Shown in pieces: positions 50,793 to 60,997 of a stretch of 64,000 nucleotides of DNA. The notes beneath the pieces are model-generated. The model was not told where the DNA came from. It saw only the letters and a list, made by a program, of their open reading frames with translations, and did no database searches. A program made the position numbers and the translations under genes. Within the stretch, counting starts at the first letter, position 1; each line of letters begins with the position of its first letter. This stretch comes from Chlorops oryzae (Eukaryota > Arthropoda > Insecta > Diptera > Chloropidae), in NCBI GenBank assembly GCA_020466095.1, contig CM035807.1:79938351-80002350 (forward strand). The letters are read 5' to 3'.

Positions 50793-51598
50793 TATGGGGG
50801 AAGGCTTATGTTTTCGTATGTATATCGATTGTGCATAAAGCTTCGTTAAGTTGCTGCGAGGAAAACGATTTCTAATTAAAATAATTTGCTATTTTAGGCA
50901 AACACTTTTTATTTTGTTTTGTGTTTTTTCTTTGTGGGTATAATTTTTCCTGATCGTCCTTATGGCGAGAATAATTTCAACGAATTTAGCCTACAGGATA
51001 TGGGCTGAGTACTTTTTATTCTGATTGTGAAAACATTGTTGGCGTATCTACATAGTTAAGAGAAAAGTTAAGAGTCTAGAGGAAGTTTAGAGAGTTATGG
51101 ACCAAAACCAAAAATATCCGAAAAATTCATGGCGTCCAATTTGGATGAAAATTTATATATATAATAAGTGAGAAATTCTAAGAATTTTAGCACTACAATT
51201 TTTTTCAAAACACGTATAAAACACCATAAAAAAACACGTATAAAACACCATAAAAAAACGCTATCTTACTTGCTTGATGTTAATGGAAAAGATTTTAAAC
51301 GAAAATTGAATTAAAGCCAAACTTTTCCACTAGTACGTCAAGATGGACACCATTCAGATTGATCGATATTGAATAAATTAGATTTGGAAATTATGTACAT
51401 TTTAAACTTTTGAAAGGAGTAGGTATCGTTCGTTTACAGACAAAAGTTCAAACTGATTTTCTCGAACTTGCATAAAGTTTTTGAACGCACAGATGTTGCT
51501 CTGTGGCCAGAACACTCCAGTGAGATTTTATTAAAGCGTAATTAATCTTTATCAAAAATATTTGCGTTGCGTTTTCGCAAGCAGCGGCGCAGTCTAGT
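50793..51598. other. Non-coding DNA, nothing recognised
   Basis: A 26-base segment around AACACGTATAAAACACCAT is duplicated in tandem near 51208-51257. No other structure found. Confidence 0.5.
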
Positions 51599-52120
51599 AA
51601 AAATAACAGGGATTGCAAATAACAGTTATTTTCGAAAATTTACATCAAAAAGTCAAAAGAAAAAATTGGCGTATTAGATATTTAAAATCGTGCAATTTAA
51701 TGGTTCTTAAGTAAGGAGTGGTAATCTTTAATGATATATATTTTTTTGACTTTTTTCAAAAAAGTCAATCAATAACCGTTATATTTCAACCGATAAACTT
51801 TCCGTTGGAAAGTAACAGTTAAAAATTGACTTTCATTTTTTCGGTCAGAAATAAAAATCAAAATTCGATTTTTATTTTTTCAGTCAAGAAAATAAGTTAA
51901 AAATTGACTTTTATTTGTTCGGTCGAATATAAAAGTCAAAATTTGACTTTTATTTTTCCAGTCAGATATTAAAGTTAAAATTTAACTTTAATTTAGTTTA
52001 ATTAGTTTTCATAAGTCTTGAAGGAACTTTAATATTTGGAAATTTGGATATTAGAAATGTATAAAAAAAGGAATTTTTGCATTAAAAAACTTGAAGTTTT
52101 CTCATTTCATGAAGCATGTA

Positions 52121-53401
52121 ACAGGTTGGCTGATAAGTCCCCGGTCTAACAAAGAAAAACACATTTTTTTGTCAAAATTCGTTTTTATTATTCAACATAG
52201 TTCCCTTCAAGAGCGATAGAACGATTATAACGACCTTCCAATTTTTTGATACCATTTTGGTAGTACTTCTTCGGTTTTGCCTCAAAATAGGCCTCAGTTT
52301 CGGCGATCACCTCTTCATTGCAGCCAAATTTTTTCCCTGCGAGCATCCTTTTGAGGTCTGAGAACAAGAAAAAGTCGCTGGGGGCCAGATCTGGAGAATA
52401 CGGTGGGTGGGGAAGTAAATCGAAGCCTAATTCATGAATTTTTGCCATCGTTCTCAATGACTTGTGGCACGGTGCGTTGTCTTGGTGGAACAACACTTTT
52501 TTCTTTTTCATATGGGGCCGTTTTGCCGCGATTTCGACCTTCAAACGCTCCAATAACGACATATAATAGTCACTGTTGATGGTTTTTCCCTTCTCAAGAT
52601 AATCGATAAAAATTATTCCATGCCCATCCCAAAAAACAGAGGCCATTACTTTGCCAGCGGACTTTTGAGTCTTTCCACGCTTCGGAGATGGTTCACCGAT
52701 CGCTGTCCACTCAGCCGACTGTCGATTGGACCCAGGAGTGTAGTGATAGAGCCATATTTCATCCATTGTCACATATCGACGCAAAAACTCGGGTGTATTG
52801 CGAGTTAACAGCTGCAAACACCGTTTAGAATCATCAACACGTTGTTGTTTTTGGTCAAATGTGAGCTCGCGCGGCACCCATTTTGCACAGAGCTTTTTCA
52901 TATCCAAATATTGAATGATATGACCAACACGTTCCTTCGATATCTTTAAGGCCTCTGCTATCTCGATCAACTTCATTTTACGGTCATTCAAAATCATTTT
53001 GTGATTTTTTTTGATGTTTTCGTCGGTAACCACCTCTTTCGGGCGTCCACTGTCCTCCGTGCTCATTTCACCAAGCTTGAATTTTGCATACCAATCAATT
53101 ATTGTTGATTTTCCTGGGGCAGAGTCCGGAAACTCATTATCAAGCCAAGTTTTTGCTTCCACTGTATTTTTTCCCTTCAGAAAACAGTATTTTATCAAAA
53201 CACGAAACTCCTTTTTTTCCGTTTTTTTCACAATAACAAAAGTTGCTTCACAAAAGACGCTCTATCTCACAAACTAATTGACTTACAGACGTCAAATTTT
53301 GACACGAATCATTTAAAGGTTGCCACTATATAAAAATAATATGCATTTAATACTAGCGACGCCATCTATGTGTCAGACCGGGGACTTATCAGCCAACCTG
53401 T
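52121..53401 (-). mobile_element. Himar1-like mariner transposon, complete ends
   Basis: Perfect 27-base inverted terminal repeats (starting ACAGGTTGGCTGATAAGTCC) lie at 52121-52147 and 53375-53401, with TA at 52119-52120 and 53402-53403. The length of 1281 bp matches irritans-subfamily mariners of the Himar1 type. It sits in the loop of the foldback element, so it is the younger insertion. Ends and length look able to be moved if active transposase is supplied by another copy. Confidence 0.95.
52188..53222 (-). pseudogene. Himar1-like mariner transposase, start codon lost
   Basis: The transposase binds the inverted repeats and performs cut-and-paste at TA. The frame is open to the stop at 52188, about 345 codons from the usual start. 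N-terminal helix-turn-helix regions are followed by the WVPREL linker, then catalytic motifs TMDEIW (Asp near 53222-base numbering residue 154), LFHQDNAP and PPYSPDLAPSD. The three Asp residues have the D,D34D spacing. Three differences from Himar1, as I recall that family, stand out. The initiating ATG is ACG at 53220-53222. A 3-codon deletion precedes SGRPKE. One residue is missing in GHIIQYLD. An upstream in-frame GTG at 53229-53231 is not a normal animal start. The next in-frame ATG would drop the first DNA-binding motif, so the copy is probably inactive though recent. Confidence 0.85.
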
Positions 53402-54003
53402 TACCTGTCCATGTCTCTGGCTGTTGTTTTTGGTAAATAGGAGTGAGGCAGGGGCGACTCATAGCAATCCTGATCATGAATATATATGCATGTCCATACC
53501 TTTAACTTTTATATCTAACCGAAAAAATTAAAGTTAAATTTTAACTTTAATATCTGACTGGAAAAATAAAAGTCAAATTTTGATTTTTATTTCTGACCGA
53601 ACAAATAAAAGTCAATTTTTAACTTATTTTCTTGACTGAAAAAATAAAAATCGAATTTTGATTTTTATTTCTGACCGAAAAAATAAAAGTCAATTTTTAA
53701 CTGTTACTTTCCAACGGAAAATTTATCGGTTGAAAAATAACGGTTATAATTTGACTTTTTTTTTTTAAGTCGTAACAGTTACGGTCCCTGAAAAATAATA
53801 ATGAAATAAAGTAAAAAAAAAAAAAAACAAAGGGAAAAGTAAGCCAAGAATCACTTTTTTCAAAGTACCCTTTGAGAGTTTGGCATACAAAAAGAATGGA
53901 GTAATCCTTAATTGGTTATGGAAATTTACCACAAAACTCAAGGGCGATAAAGTTTCAGAAAGCTCTTCAGTGGAGCATAGAATTCTGTATATTTCATTTC
54001 GAA

Positions 54004-54890
54004 TCATACCCAAGACATTCTGTGTCGAGGGTATATTGCGTTTGTGTGGTTGTGTGTAACACCCAGAAGCAGTCGAGATAGACCATACAAAATATATATA
54101 GGAATGATCAGCGTCACCAGGAGATTCGATTTAGACATGCTCGGCCGTCTGTCTGCATACAGTTATCTTATCGAAGGAGTTAAGCTATCTTGACAGAATT
54201 TGATATGCGTGCTCACGGGGACATAAGTAAGAACAAGTTCGAGAATGGACCCAATCGGACCATTTTTAGGGGTACCCTAGGGTCTGTTATGAAAATCACA
54301 AAAACTGCTCTAAAATCGAAGTTTTTCCAAAAATTTTGATGAAATTTGATATTTGAACATTTTTAAAGGCAACTAACGTGATTTCCAAAAATTATAAAAG
54401 TGGGCGTGGCAGAAGGTCGTTTTTGGAAAATTATTTCCCACAACTGAAATTCAAATCGGACTTTAACGAAAGTTGGCACGTACGGTTCCTTTGTATAACA
54501 TCATAAACACCATTAACATCCTCCCCAAAATTTTTCTTGATCGGTGCATTATTAAGGGTACCTCCAGTACTAGGGTCTGTCAAAAAAATCCCAAAACTGC
54601 TCCAAAGTGGGAGTTTTATTTGGATGGAATTTAGATTTTGAGCTTTTATTTAAGACTCCGATTAGAAAAAAAAAAAAAAAAAACGGAAAAGTTGGCGTGA
54701 CAAGGGGTGGTTTTCATAAACAAATATAACAAAAGTCGTTATATTGGGCCCATTATGGTCTTTAAAATATCTTGAATATGCTTTCTTAATGGTCCTATTG
54801 TCTGGGATCGTTTTAAAAATTATTTTAACATCTGTGTCTGTGTCGGGTATTTTATTGTCGGGCTCGCCTGACTATAAGACCCTTACTTGT
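54004..54890 (+). mobile_element. Mini-me-like dispersed repeat, family A, full copy
   Basis: Starts CATACCCAAGACATTCTG and ends GACCCTTACTTGT. It shows ATATATATAGG, the core GATCAGCGTCACCAGGAG, a reduced GTCTGTCTG tract, and then the same chain of landmarks as the copy at 18137 (GTATACAG-like, CACGGGGACATAAGTAAG, GGGGTACC, GTGGGCGTGGCAGAAGG). It lacks the 190-bp insert found in that copy and so acts as its empty-site comparison. Confidence 0.78.
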
Positions 54891-55414
54891 TTTTTATTTC
54901 ATTTTTTTTTTTTTGTGATTGACTTTAGGGGTGTATTCAACCTTAGGTCTTTCGTCATCTGTGGAACGGAAAGTCATTTTGGCTCCAAGTCCGTCAAGGG
55001 TTATTCAACTCATTTGATATTGAAATAGCTTCGCAAAATGTCAAGTTTAGACGAGAAAAGAAAGGGACATTGAGAGATTTTTCATTTGGGTTATTGGTAT
55101 TTTGTTTTCAACTCTTTTCGGTAGTCTAATTAATTTGACGGTTTTTTTTGCCTTATTGAAATGGAAACTGTTTCAAAGCAATGGCGGGTCTCTGGGGATA
55201 GTTGCGTTGACTTTGGAATCACAGCGATGTGAAGGTGAATCGGTTTTGTCATTAATTATTTTTTAAATAATTAAATGTATCCTAGAAAAAAGGTACGATG
55301 CTCACTAATCGATCGATTCCTGAATACTCGCGATTGATGAATTAGCTGAATAAGATCTATGAAGAATATTTTAAATGGGAGTAGCTGCTTAAAAGTCAAA
55401 TCGAACCGAAAATG
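54891..55414. other. Non-coding DNA, nothing recognised
   Basis: Spacer between the family A repeat and the element at 55417; T run at 54902-54914. Confidence 0.5.
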
Positions 55415-55416
55415 TA

Positions 55417-57618
55417 CACCGAAAAAAATCCGTAGGTAATATTGAAGAAATGGGCTGCGTTATTGAAGAAACGGCAGTAAAAATAGAGCTAACTAAAAAA
55501 AGCAATCAATATGAATAAAGACGATATTCAATATGAAGAAATTCAAATCAGGAAAAAAATTTCGTTATATTGAAGAAATATCTTCATATCTGCGATATTA
55601 TTTTAGTCAAATTTTTCAAGTATATTATCCTGCTTCGTTATATTGAAGAAATTTTTTCATATCTACGAAAATAATTATTGATATTGAATAAATTTCTTCA
55701 ATATTACGAAAGATTTTCTTCAATATGAAGAAATTTATTGAAATACGCAACCCTGCTTCGTTATATTGAAGTAATTTCTTCATATTTATATATTTCAAAA
55801 TTTCATCATATGTATAAACTGTTGTGAGTCCCGTCTGTCTCACATCTACTATTTTTTATAGACAAGAAAATCGTCAAATATCATACACACAAAACAGTAT
55901 ATTAACTTTCTCATTGCAAGCAATAATGATTGACTAAATAAAGACTCGCGATAAGAATTAAAAAACAATTTTATGTATATATGATTGTGTCGTTAAAAGG
56001 ACGAAAATTCTAAAATATTATGCAAGGACTTAAAGAAATTTTTCAAAATACTGCAGCATTTTCCCTAAAAATATACTTTAAACCAAAATGTCAAGTCAAA
56101 GTAAATTACATCGAAATTAATTTTAATATTATTTTTATTTAGTATTGCGTTTCTTATAATGCCTCCAAAGATCAATATTATATATAGATATATAATATAT
56201 TTTCTGTACTATATTTTACAATTATATTCCAAAATTAAGCATAAAAAAGTTAGATATTGTGCTGAGTTTTTGTGTGTTGTATACTATTTCATGTATTCAT
56301 AACTATGCTTGGAAAAATTACACATTGTAATGTTGGTTTTTTTAAGCTAAGCTATATAGGTACTATTGTTGGGTGGTACAGTTTTGTTATTTTTTTTTAG
56401 TTGAGACACGAAAGCCTTTGATTTTTGGCTTTTAACGTCTGAGCTTAAGTAAATATTTTAAAAAAATGTTTGTACAAATGTCCATACGCAAACGCTTTGC
56501 TTTGGGTACTCCAAGTTAAATAACTGAAAAGTTTTAAAGGCTAGGTCAATGGCCTTCAGCATTGAGTCAATTTGATACTTAATACCATCCAAAATCAATA
56601 TAATTTGCTCTGGTTCGAGCACGGAGCCTGTTACAATAATGAATGGCTGGATGCGCTGGTTGGAGCTTTTCAACTCCAAAATGTGCTGCTCGCACTCAGC
56701 AACGGTATTTCCAACAACCATAAAACTGAGCTGAGAGTCCCGTATTGAGAAAGCTTTTCTAACACGTCTTTGATTTTCTACGACGACTTGAAATATGAAC
56801 CTCACTCATATGCAGAAGCGTCTCTCCGTCAATGTGGCACTTTAAAAAATTTGAGTTTATTAAAAACGGAACAATTCGCCAAATATATATGACTCAATAC
56901 ACACCTATCAGATTATCTGCGATTATAATATTTTCTTTCAATTTTCAAATTAAACACAATTTCTCTGCTTCCATAAAAAAACGCGTTTTCACTTCATGGA
57001 AGAACTTTGCTTATGACGCTGAATCTTCTGCCTTAAGACTCATCAACCCCAAGAACTTCTTAAAAATATTCACTTTTTCGTAATATTGAAGAAGTTCTTC
57101 ATATCTCAAGAATTACATAAGTCATATTGAAGAAATTTCTTTATTTATACTAAATTAATTCGTTATATTTAATATATAAATTAATTTTAAGACAATTTCT
57201 TCGTCATATTGAAAAAAATTCTTCATATTTACGAAATTAATTTCTTTATATTCACGAATACGTTTTGTTATATTAACGAAATTTCTTCATATCAACAAAC
57301 AAATTACGTCATATTGAAGAAATTTCTTCATTTATACGAAAATTCTAAATTTTAAAATGTCCTACGAAAGCTTTTGTCATGGAAGAAAATTTCTTCAGTA
57401 TGAAGAAACGTTTTCGTACCTATGAAGAAATTTTGTTATATTGATTAAACTATTTATCTCATATTGATGAATTTTTTTTTTCGTTCCATTCACAAAATTT
57501 CTGCAATATAACAAATATTTTCGTCAGCATCAAGAAAATTCGTTATATTGACTAAAATTCGTATTCAAATATTTATGAAAATTTTTATTCAATGTTACTG
57601 CCGATATTTCTTTCAGTG
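55417..57618. mobile_element. 2.2-kb element with CACYGAAA ends and palindromic arrays
   Basis: The ends CACCGAAAAAAATCC and, in reverse complement, CACTGAAAGAAATATC continue as similar sequence for about 38 bases. They are flanked by TA (55415-55416, 57619-57620). Both subterminal regions (about 55430-55800 and 57070-57560) are arrays of the palindromic motif TTGAAGAAATTTCTTCATAT. The unique middle (about 55850-57060) contains a minus-strand protein remnant. The first 16 bases are shared with the MITE at 16562-17095, so the two belong to one family. Confidence 0.7.
56458..56805 (-). pseudogene. Remnant of a transposon-associated protein, C-terminal domain
   Basis: The frame reads as real protein: QPFIIVTGSVLEPEQIILIL, then IKYQIDSMLKAIDLAFKTFQ, then NLEYPKQSVCVWTFVQTFF. 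The order 'QPF - hydrophobic strand - Leu/Lys helix - YP..VW.F.Q' is one I know from the C-terminus of SAM-domain-like (SAMD3-like) proteins that are spread by transposons in fish and invertebrates. No ATG opens the frame (GTG directly after a stop). In another frame just upstream (about 56840-56790) IDGETLLHMSEV resembles the end of a SAM domain, which suggests a frameshifted older gene. It lies in the middle of the element at 55417-57618. Function in transposition is unknown; family name by recollection only. Confidence 0.5.
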
Positions 57619-57620
57619 TA

Positions 57621-58950
57621 GGTAACTAAATCATATGGAAAGCTAATGGGCGTTTGATAAGGCCTAAAAATAGAAATTAACTTATTAATCAGCTGATGCG
57701 ATTAGTTGGATTCAATTTGCATGGAAGTCTAATAAATATCTATTTTGACTTGAGCTTTTGGAAGATTAACCCTCCAGAAATGTTTTGTCTAGACTCTTTG
57801 GCCTTTTAAATGTCCTTCATGGACGAATCTTATGTGACCACTTCGAAAAATCGATTTTCTTTTACAGATTTTTTTAAAAAGACTTTTTAACATAAACAAA
57901 CTCAAAATTTTCGAAGCTACAGTCCGCCATTTTTGCTTTTTCTTCATAAATAATATTAATTAATTCTGGCAGGGCTGACAACGACAGACCCACTGAGCAA
58001 TTATACCATTCGCTTCTACCGTGTTGATCAACGACCTACTTTTTACACTTCAATAAATGTTTATTAAATCTTCTATTTACTTTAGCAGTCAAATGAATAA
58101 TATAAAACTGAAATAACTAGGTACCCTCCCAGAATCGATTCCGTGTAAAATATTATCGTTTAATAAATATCAATCAAATGAGACGACAAAATCTAAACAT
58201 ATGTAAAATTCGAATAAAACCCGAGAGATCCTTAGCACGTGTCGTCTAGACGAGTGAGCTTAATGATTCATTCAATCAAAATTCTTCTTGTTCTGTTGTC
58301 ACAATAATCTTGCATAGCAGAAAATTCTGAAATTCTTTTAACGATATACGTACATACATGTGAAACCAATAATGCAAAGCTATGAAAACCAAACAGAACC
58401 TTCAATTCAATATAACTGTTTGCTTATGATTTCAAATTTGCACAATTTTCTCTGCTCCCATATACGGAAAATGTACATACATACATACATTGTGATATTA
58501 ACATATAGGCTTACGAGCTTTTTTATTCAATCGTATAAACATGGCCCCGATTGTTACTTTATTTGTATTTATTCTGATTCGATAAATGCCTCAAATTCTT
58601 TCGGTTCATTTAACTTTTTTTTCATAACTAACAATCAAGAACACACTGACTTCTGTAATTTCCATCATAATGTCAATTTCAAAAAAAAATTTTATTTTAT
58701 TCTCGTAGAAACAGATGTACAAGTAGGTATATACATGGATACATGCATGCTTTAGAAGAAAGCCAATTGTCGGTATGAAGAAAAAACTTATGAATTTAAA
58801 TGTAAAATATAATGAATTTATGTTTCTTCATACATACATATATACATCAAAATTGATATTCTGTGATAGTGAAGAGAGATAAATCTAAAAATGTATTATG
58901 GAAAGTATATGTCATGTTATTAAAGATTCAAAATTCACTACAAATATTTA
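57621..58950. other. Non-coding DNA with CATA runs
   Basis: Contains short (CATA)n runs near 58473-58490 and 58831-58848. The 131-codon frame at 58360-58755 has no recognisable domain and is AT-driven. Confidence 0.5.
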
Positions 58951-59475
58951 GGGGCTATCTTAGTCCGGTCAAATTAGACATTCAAGGTTACATAAATTCC
59001 CACCAAGCTGAAAATCGGCATGATTGTTTAAAATATAATAAAAAATAAAATTGGAAAGTTCCCTATCATTCCCCTGTATGGAAAAAATTTTATTCAAGGT
59101 CAAAGGTCCAAAAAATCAGTTTTTCGCGATTTTCAGCAAAACGGTAAGTTTTATCATAAAAATACCTTAGATAAAAATTGTAGATCATACGATTATTTAC
59201 AAAAAATATTTATATGTCTTTTTTCCTACGAACTACCGTTTTTGAGATATAACGATCCAAAAAGTTGTAAAAACTGTAATCGTCATAATATGCACAATTT
59301 TCCACGCCACCTATGAGGTAGTGTATTTAGCGCATTTTTTTAACGTGGTTTCCCCAGTAGGCCTATTCCACGGGTCAGTTGTGATCTTGTTTAATTTGAA
59401 ACTATTGCAAAATAATTGGTATTAGCAGAAATTGAAAAGATAAAAGCAATTTCAGTTCAAAAAAAGTAGTGAAAT

Positions 59476-59863
59476 TTAATCGAACAAGTCGTAACTTTCA
59501 AATTCTTGTTCTTCTTCTTCTTGTTCATCTTGTTCTTCTTCTTCTTGTTCTTCTTCATCTTCATCCTGAGTCCAGTGTTGGTGATTCAATATTAGAGCAG
59601 GACCGCCCTTGACAATGTGTACATGCGAGAGAACAAAACAGTCCGACTTTTTTGCAACCACATTTAGCACTGCATCCCTTTTTGCAGTTGCAAGAAATTG
59701 TGTTCAGCAGTTTTTCCGGCGCAGGTGGAAGTAAAGTTTGAACTGGTTCTAATTTACTGTTGACCAACTTCCAACCCCAGTCTGTAGGGTCTAGCTGATA
59801 ACCAAACCACACTTGAACTTGGTAATATATCTCAAAAACGGTAGTTCGTAGGAAAAAAGACAT
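59476..59863 (-). pseudogene. CXC (tesmin/TSO1-like) cysteine-rich domain remnant with acidic tail
   Basis: The first frame (59863-59561) encodes YYQVQVWFGYQLDPTDWGW, then LPPAPEKLLNTI. A cysteine cluster with the spacing CxCx3Cx3CxCx6Cx3Cx2Cx4C follows (residues 58-89 counted from the ATG at 59863). This pattern binds zinc in CXC/tesmin-type domains. A one-base frameshift near 59567 separates it from a Glu/Gln/Asp-rich tail (DEDEEEQEEEEQDEQ) ending in FESYDLFD at 59476. 'DPTDWGW + PAPEKLL + CXC + acidic end' is a recurrent C-terminus of uncharacterised proteins in insects and other invertebrates. The first 12 residues are inverted-repeat sequence, so only the C-terminal part of the gene is present. 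Function is unknown. Confidence 0.65.
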
Positions 59864-60124
59864 ATAGACATTTTTTGTAGATAATCGTATGATCTACAAT
59901 TTTTATCTAGGGTATTTTTATGATAAAACTTACCGTTTTGCTGAAAATCGCGAAAAACTGATTTTTTTGACCTTTGACCTTGAATAAAATTTTTTCCACA
60001 CAGGGGAATGATGGGGAACTTTCCAATTTTATTTTTTATTATATTTTAAACAATCATGCCGATTTTCAGCTTGGTGGGAATTTATGTAACCTCGCACTTA
60101 TTTTTTTGGTCTAATTTGATTGGA

Positions 60125-60244
60125 CTATCTCCAGCTCTGTCAGAAATTAAAAACGTGATATAGCAAACCCTTCAGAAATGAATCAGAAATTTGCTGGAGT
60201 GTCCTCTATATGACGTTTTTCATTTCTGACAGAACTGGAGATAG
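60125..60244. repeat. Hairpin repeat at the right end of the CXC element
   Basis: Two 39-base arms (CTATCTCCAGCTCTGTCAG onward, and the complement ending CTGGAGATAG) face each other around a ~40-base loop. The outermost CTATCT/AGATAG matches the element's left terminus, so the hairpin looks like a duplicated or inserted terminus rather than an unrelated element. Confidence 0.7.
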
Positions 60245-60246
60245 CC

Positions 60247-60730
60247 CATTTAAGTGAAAATTTAAACTGGAGCAATATGATTTTAAACTCGAAGAATAAG
60301 AATTTATAGATAAGCTTTAAATACCAGAAATTGTACAGAAAATAGAGCATTAAAACATATTAATATGCTTTTTTTTTGGAAAATACTAAAACAAAAACCT
60401 TTGAAGGTTCTTGGAAAAACTTATTTTGATAAGAAAAGAATATATTGATAACGATTCGGCTAACGTATTTCATGGAGAATGGATGCATATTTTAAATTGA
60501 GTCATTCTTCATGACATATCCTGGTTAGGGTACTAAGAGCCAATTTCACCAAAGGTATTTAATTTTAATCACCCATTGGCGTTTAACTACGGATTTAATT
60601 TTCATCACATTTCACTAAATCCAAATTTCAATAACGCGGAAGTACGGCAGCACCTTTTATTTTTTGTGCAACACCGTCGTTATTAGCTGATTACAAGCAA
60701 AATAAATGAATCAAAAATGTCAATAAAAAC
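60247..60730. other. Non-coding DNA, nothing recognised
   Basis: AT-rich. A partly repeated phrase, ATTTAATTTTAATCAC / ATTTAATTTTCATCAC, lies near 60560-60607. Confidence 0.45.
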
Positions 60731-60953
60731 ACCCAGCAAGCATTTCCATAAACTTTTTACAAAGCTGCTTTCTACAAATTTGTTTCCAAGTAGCTTTCCA
60801 AATTCCTTCCAAGCATTTGTGTTCTGTAAAATTTTCAAGCACTTCGCAAATGTGTCTGAGAATTTTAAAATATCAAGTAGTTCAAAAGTCCAACTAAAAT
60901 AGGATAAGCAAAAACTGTTTGATATATTTAAGTCGGGTAAATGTTTGCTGGGT
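60731..60953. mobile_element. Small MITE with ACCCAGCAAGCATTT ends
   Basis: ACCCAGCAAGCATTT at the left and AAATGTTTGCTGGGT at the right are 15-base inverted repeats with one mismatch. AAC is found on both flanks (60728-60730, 60954-60956), a possible 3-bp duplication. At 223 bp it is non-autonomous. The superfamily is not clear. Confidence 0.65.
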
Positions 60954-60997
60954 AACCCTTCATTCAAAATATTTCTTGTTAAATCTGCTGTTTCCAT

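Larger units (their letters stand above)
51607..53790. mobile_element. hAT-like foldback element split by a mariner
   Basis: The outer ends start CAGGGATTGC and CAGGGACCGT (reverse complement of the right end). They are flanked by a perfect 8-bp duplication, AAAAATAA, at 51599-51606 and 53791-53798. Long inverted arms (about 51743-52000 and 53517-53765) consist of repeated modules such as GACCGAAAAAATAAAAGTC and its complement, plus an AACCGTTAT/GGAAAGTAACAGTT end segment. Without the mariner and its extra TA the element would be about 901 bp. The left arm has an extra ~80 bases near 51663-51740. No transposase frame of its own. Confidence 0.88.
58951..60246. mobile_element. Unclassified long-TIR element carrying a CXC-domain gene fragment
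   Basis: Arms of about 267 bp (58984-59250 and 59825-60091) are inverted copies with only a handful of differences. Less conserved outer parts run out to GGGGCTATCT at the left and AGATAGCCC at the right. ATTTA precedes 58951 and follows 60246, consistent with a 5-bp target duplication. The 574-bp interior encodes, on the minus strand, a cysteine-rich domain and acidic tail. The near-identity of the arms implies recent formation. I cannot place ends plus a 5-bp flank in a known superfamily with confidence. Confidence 0.7.
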
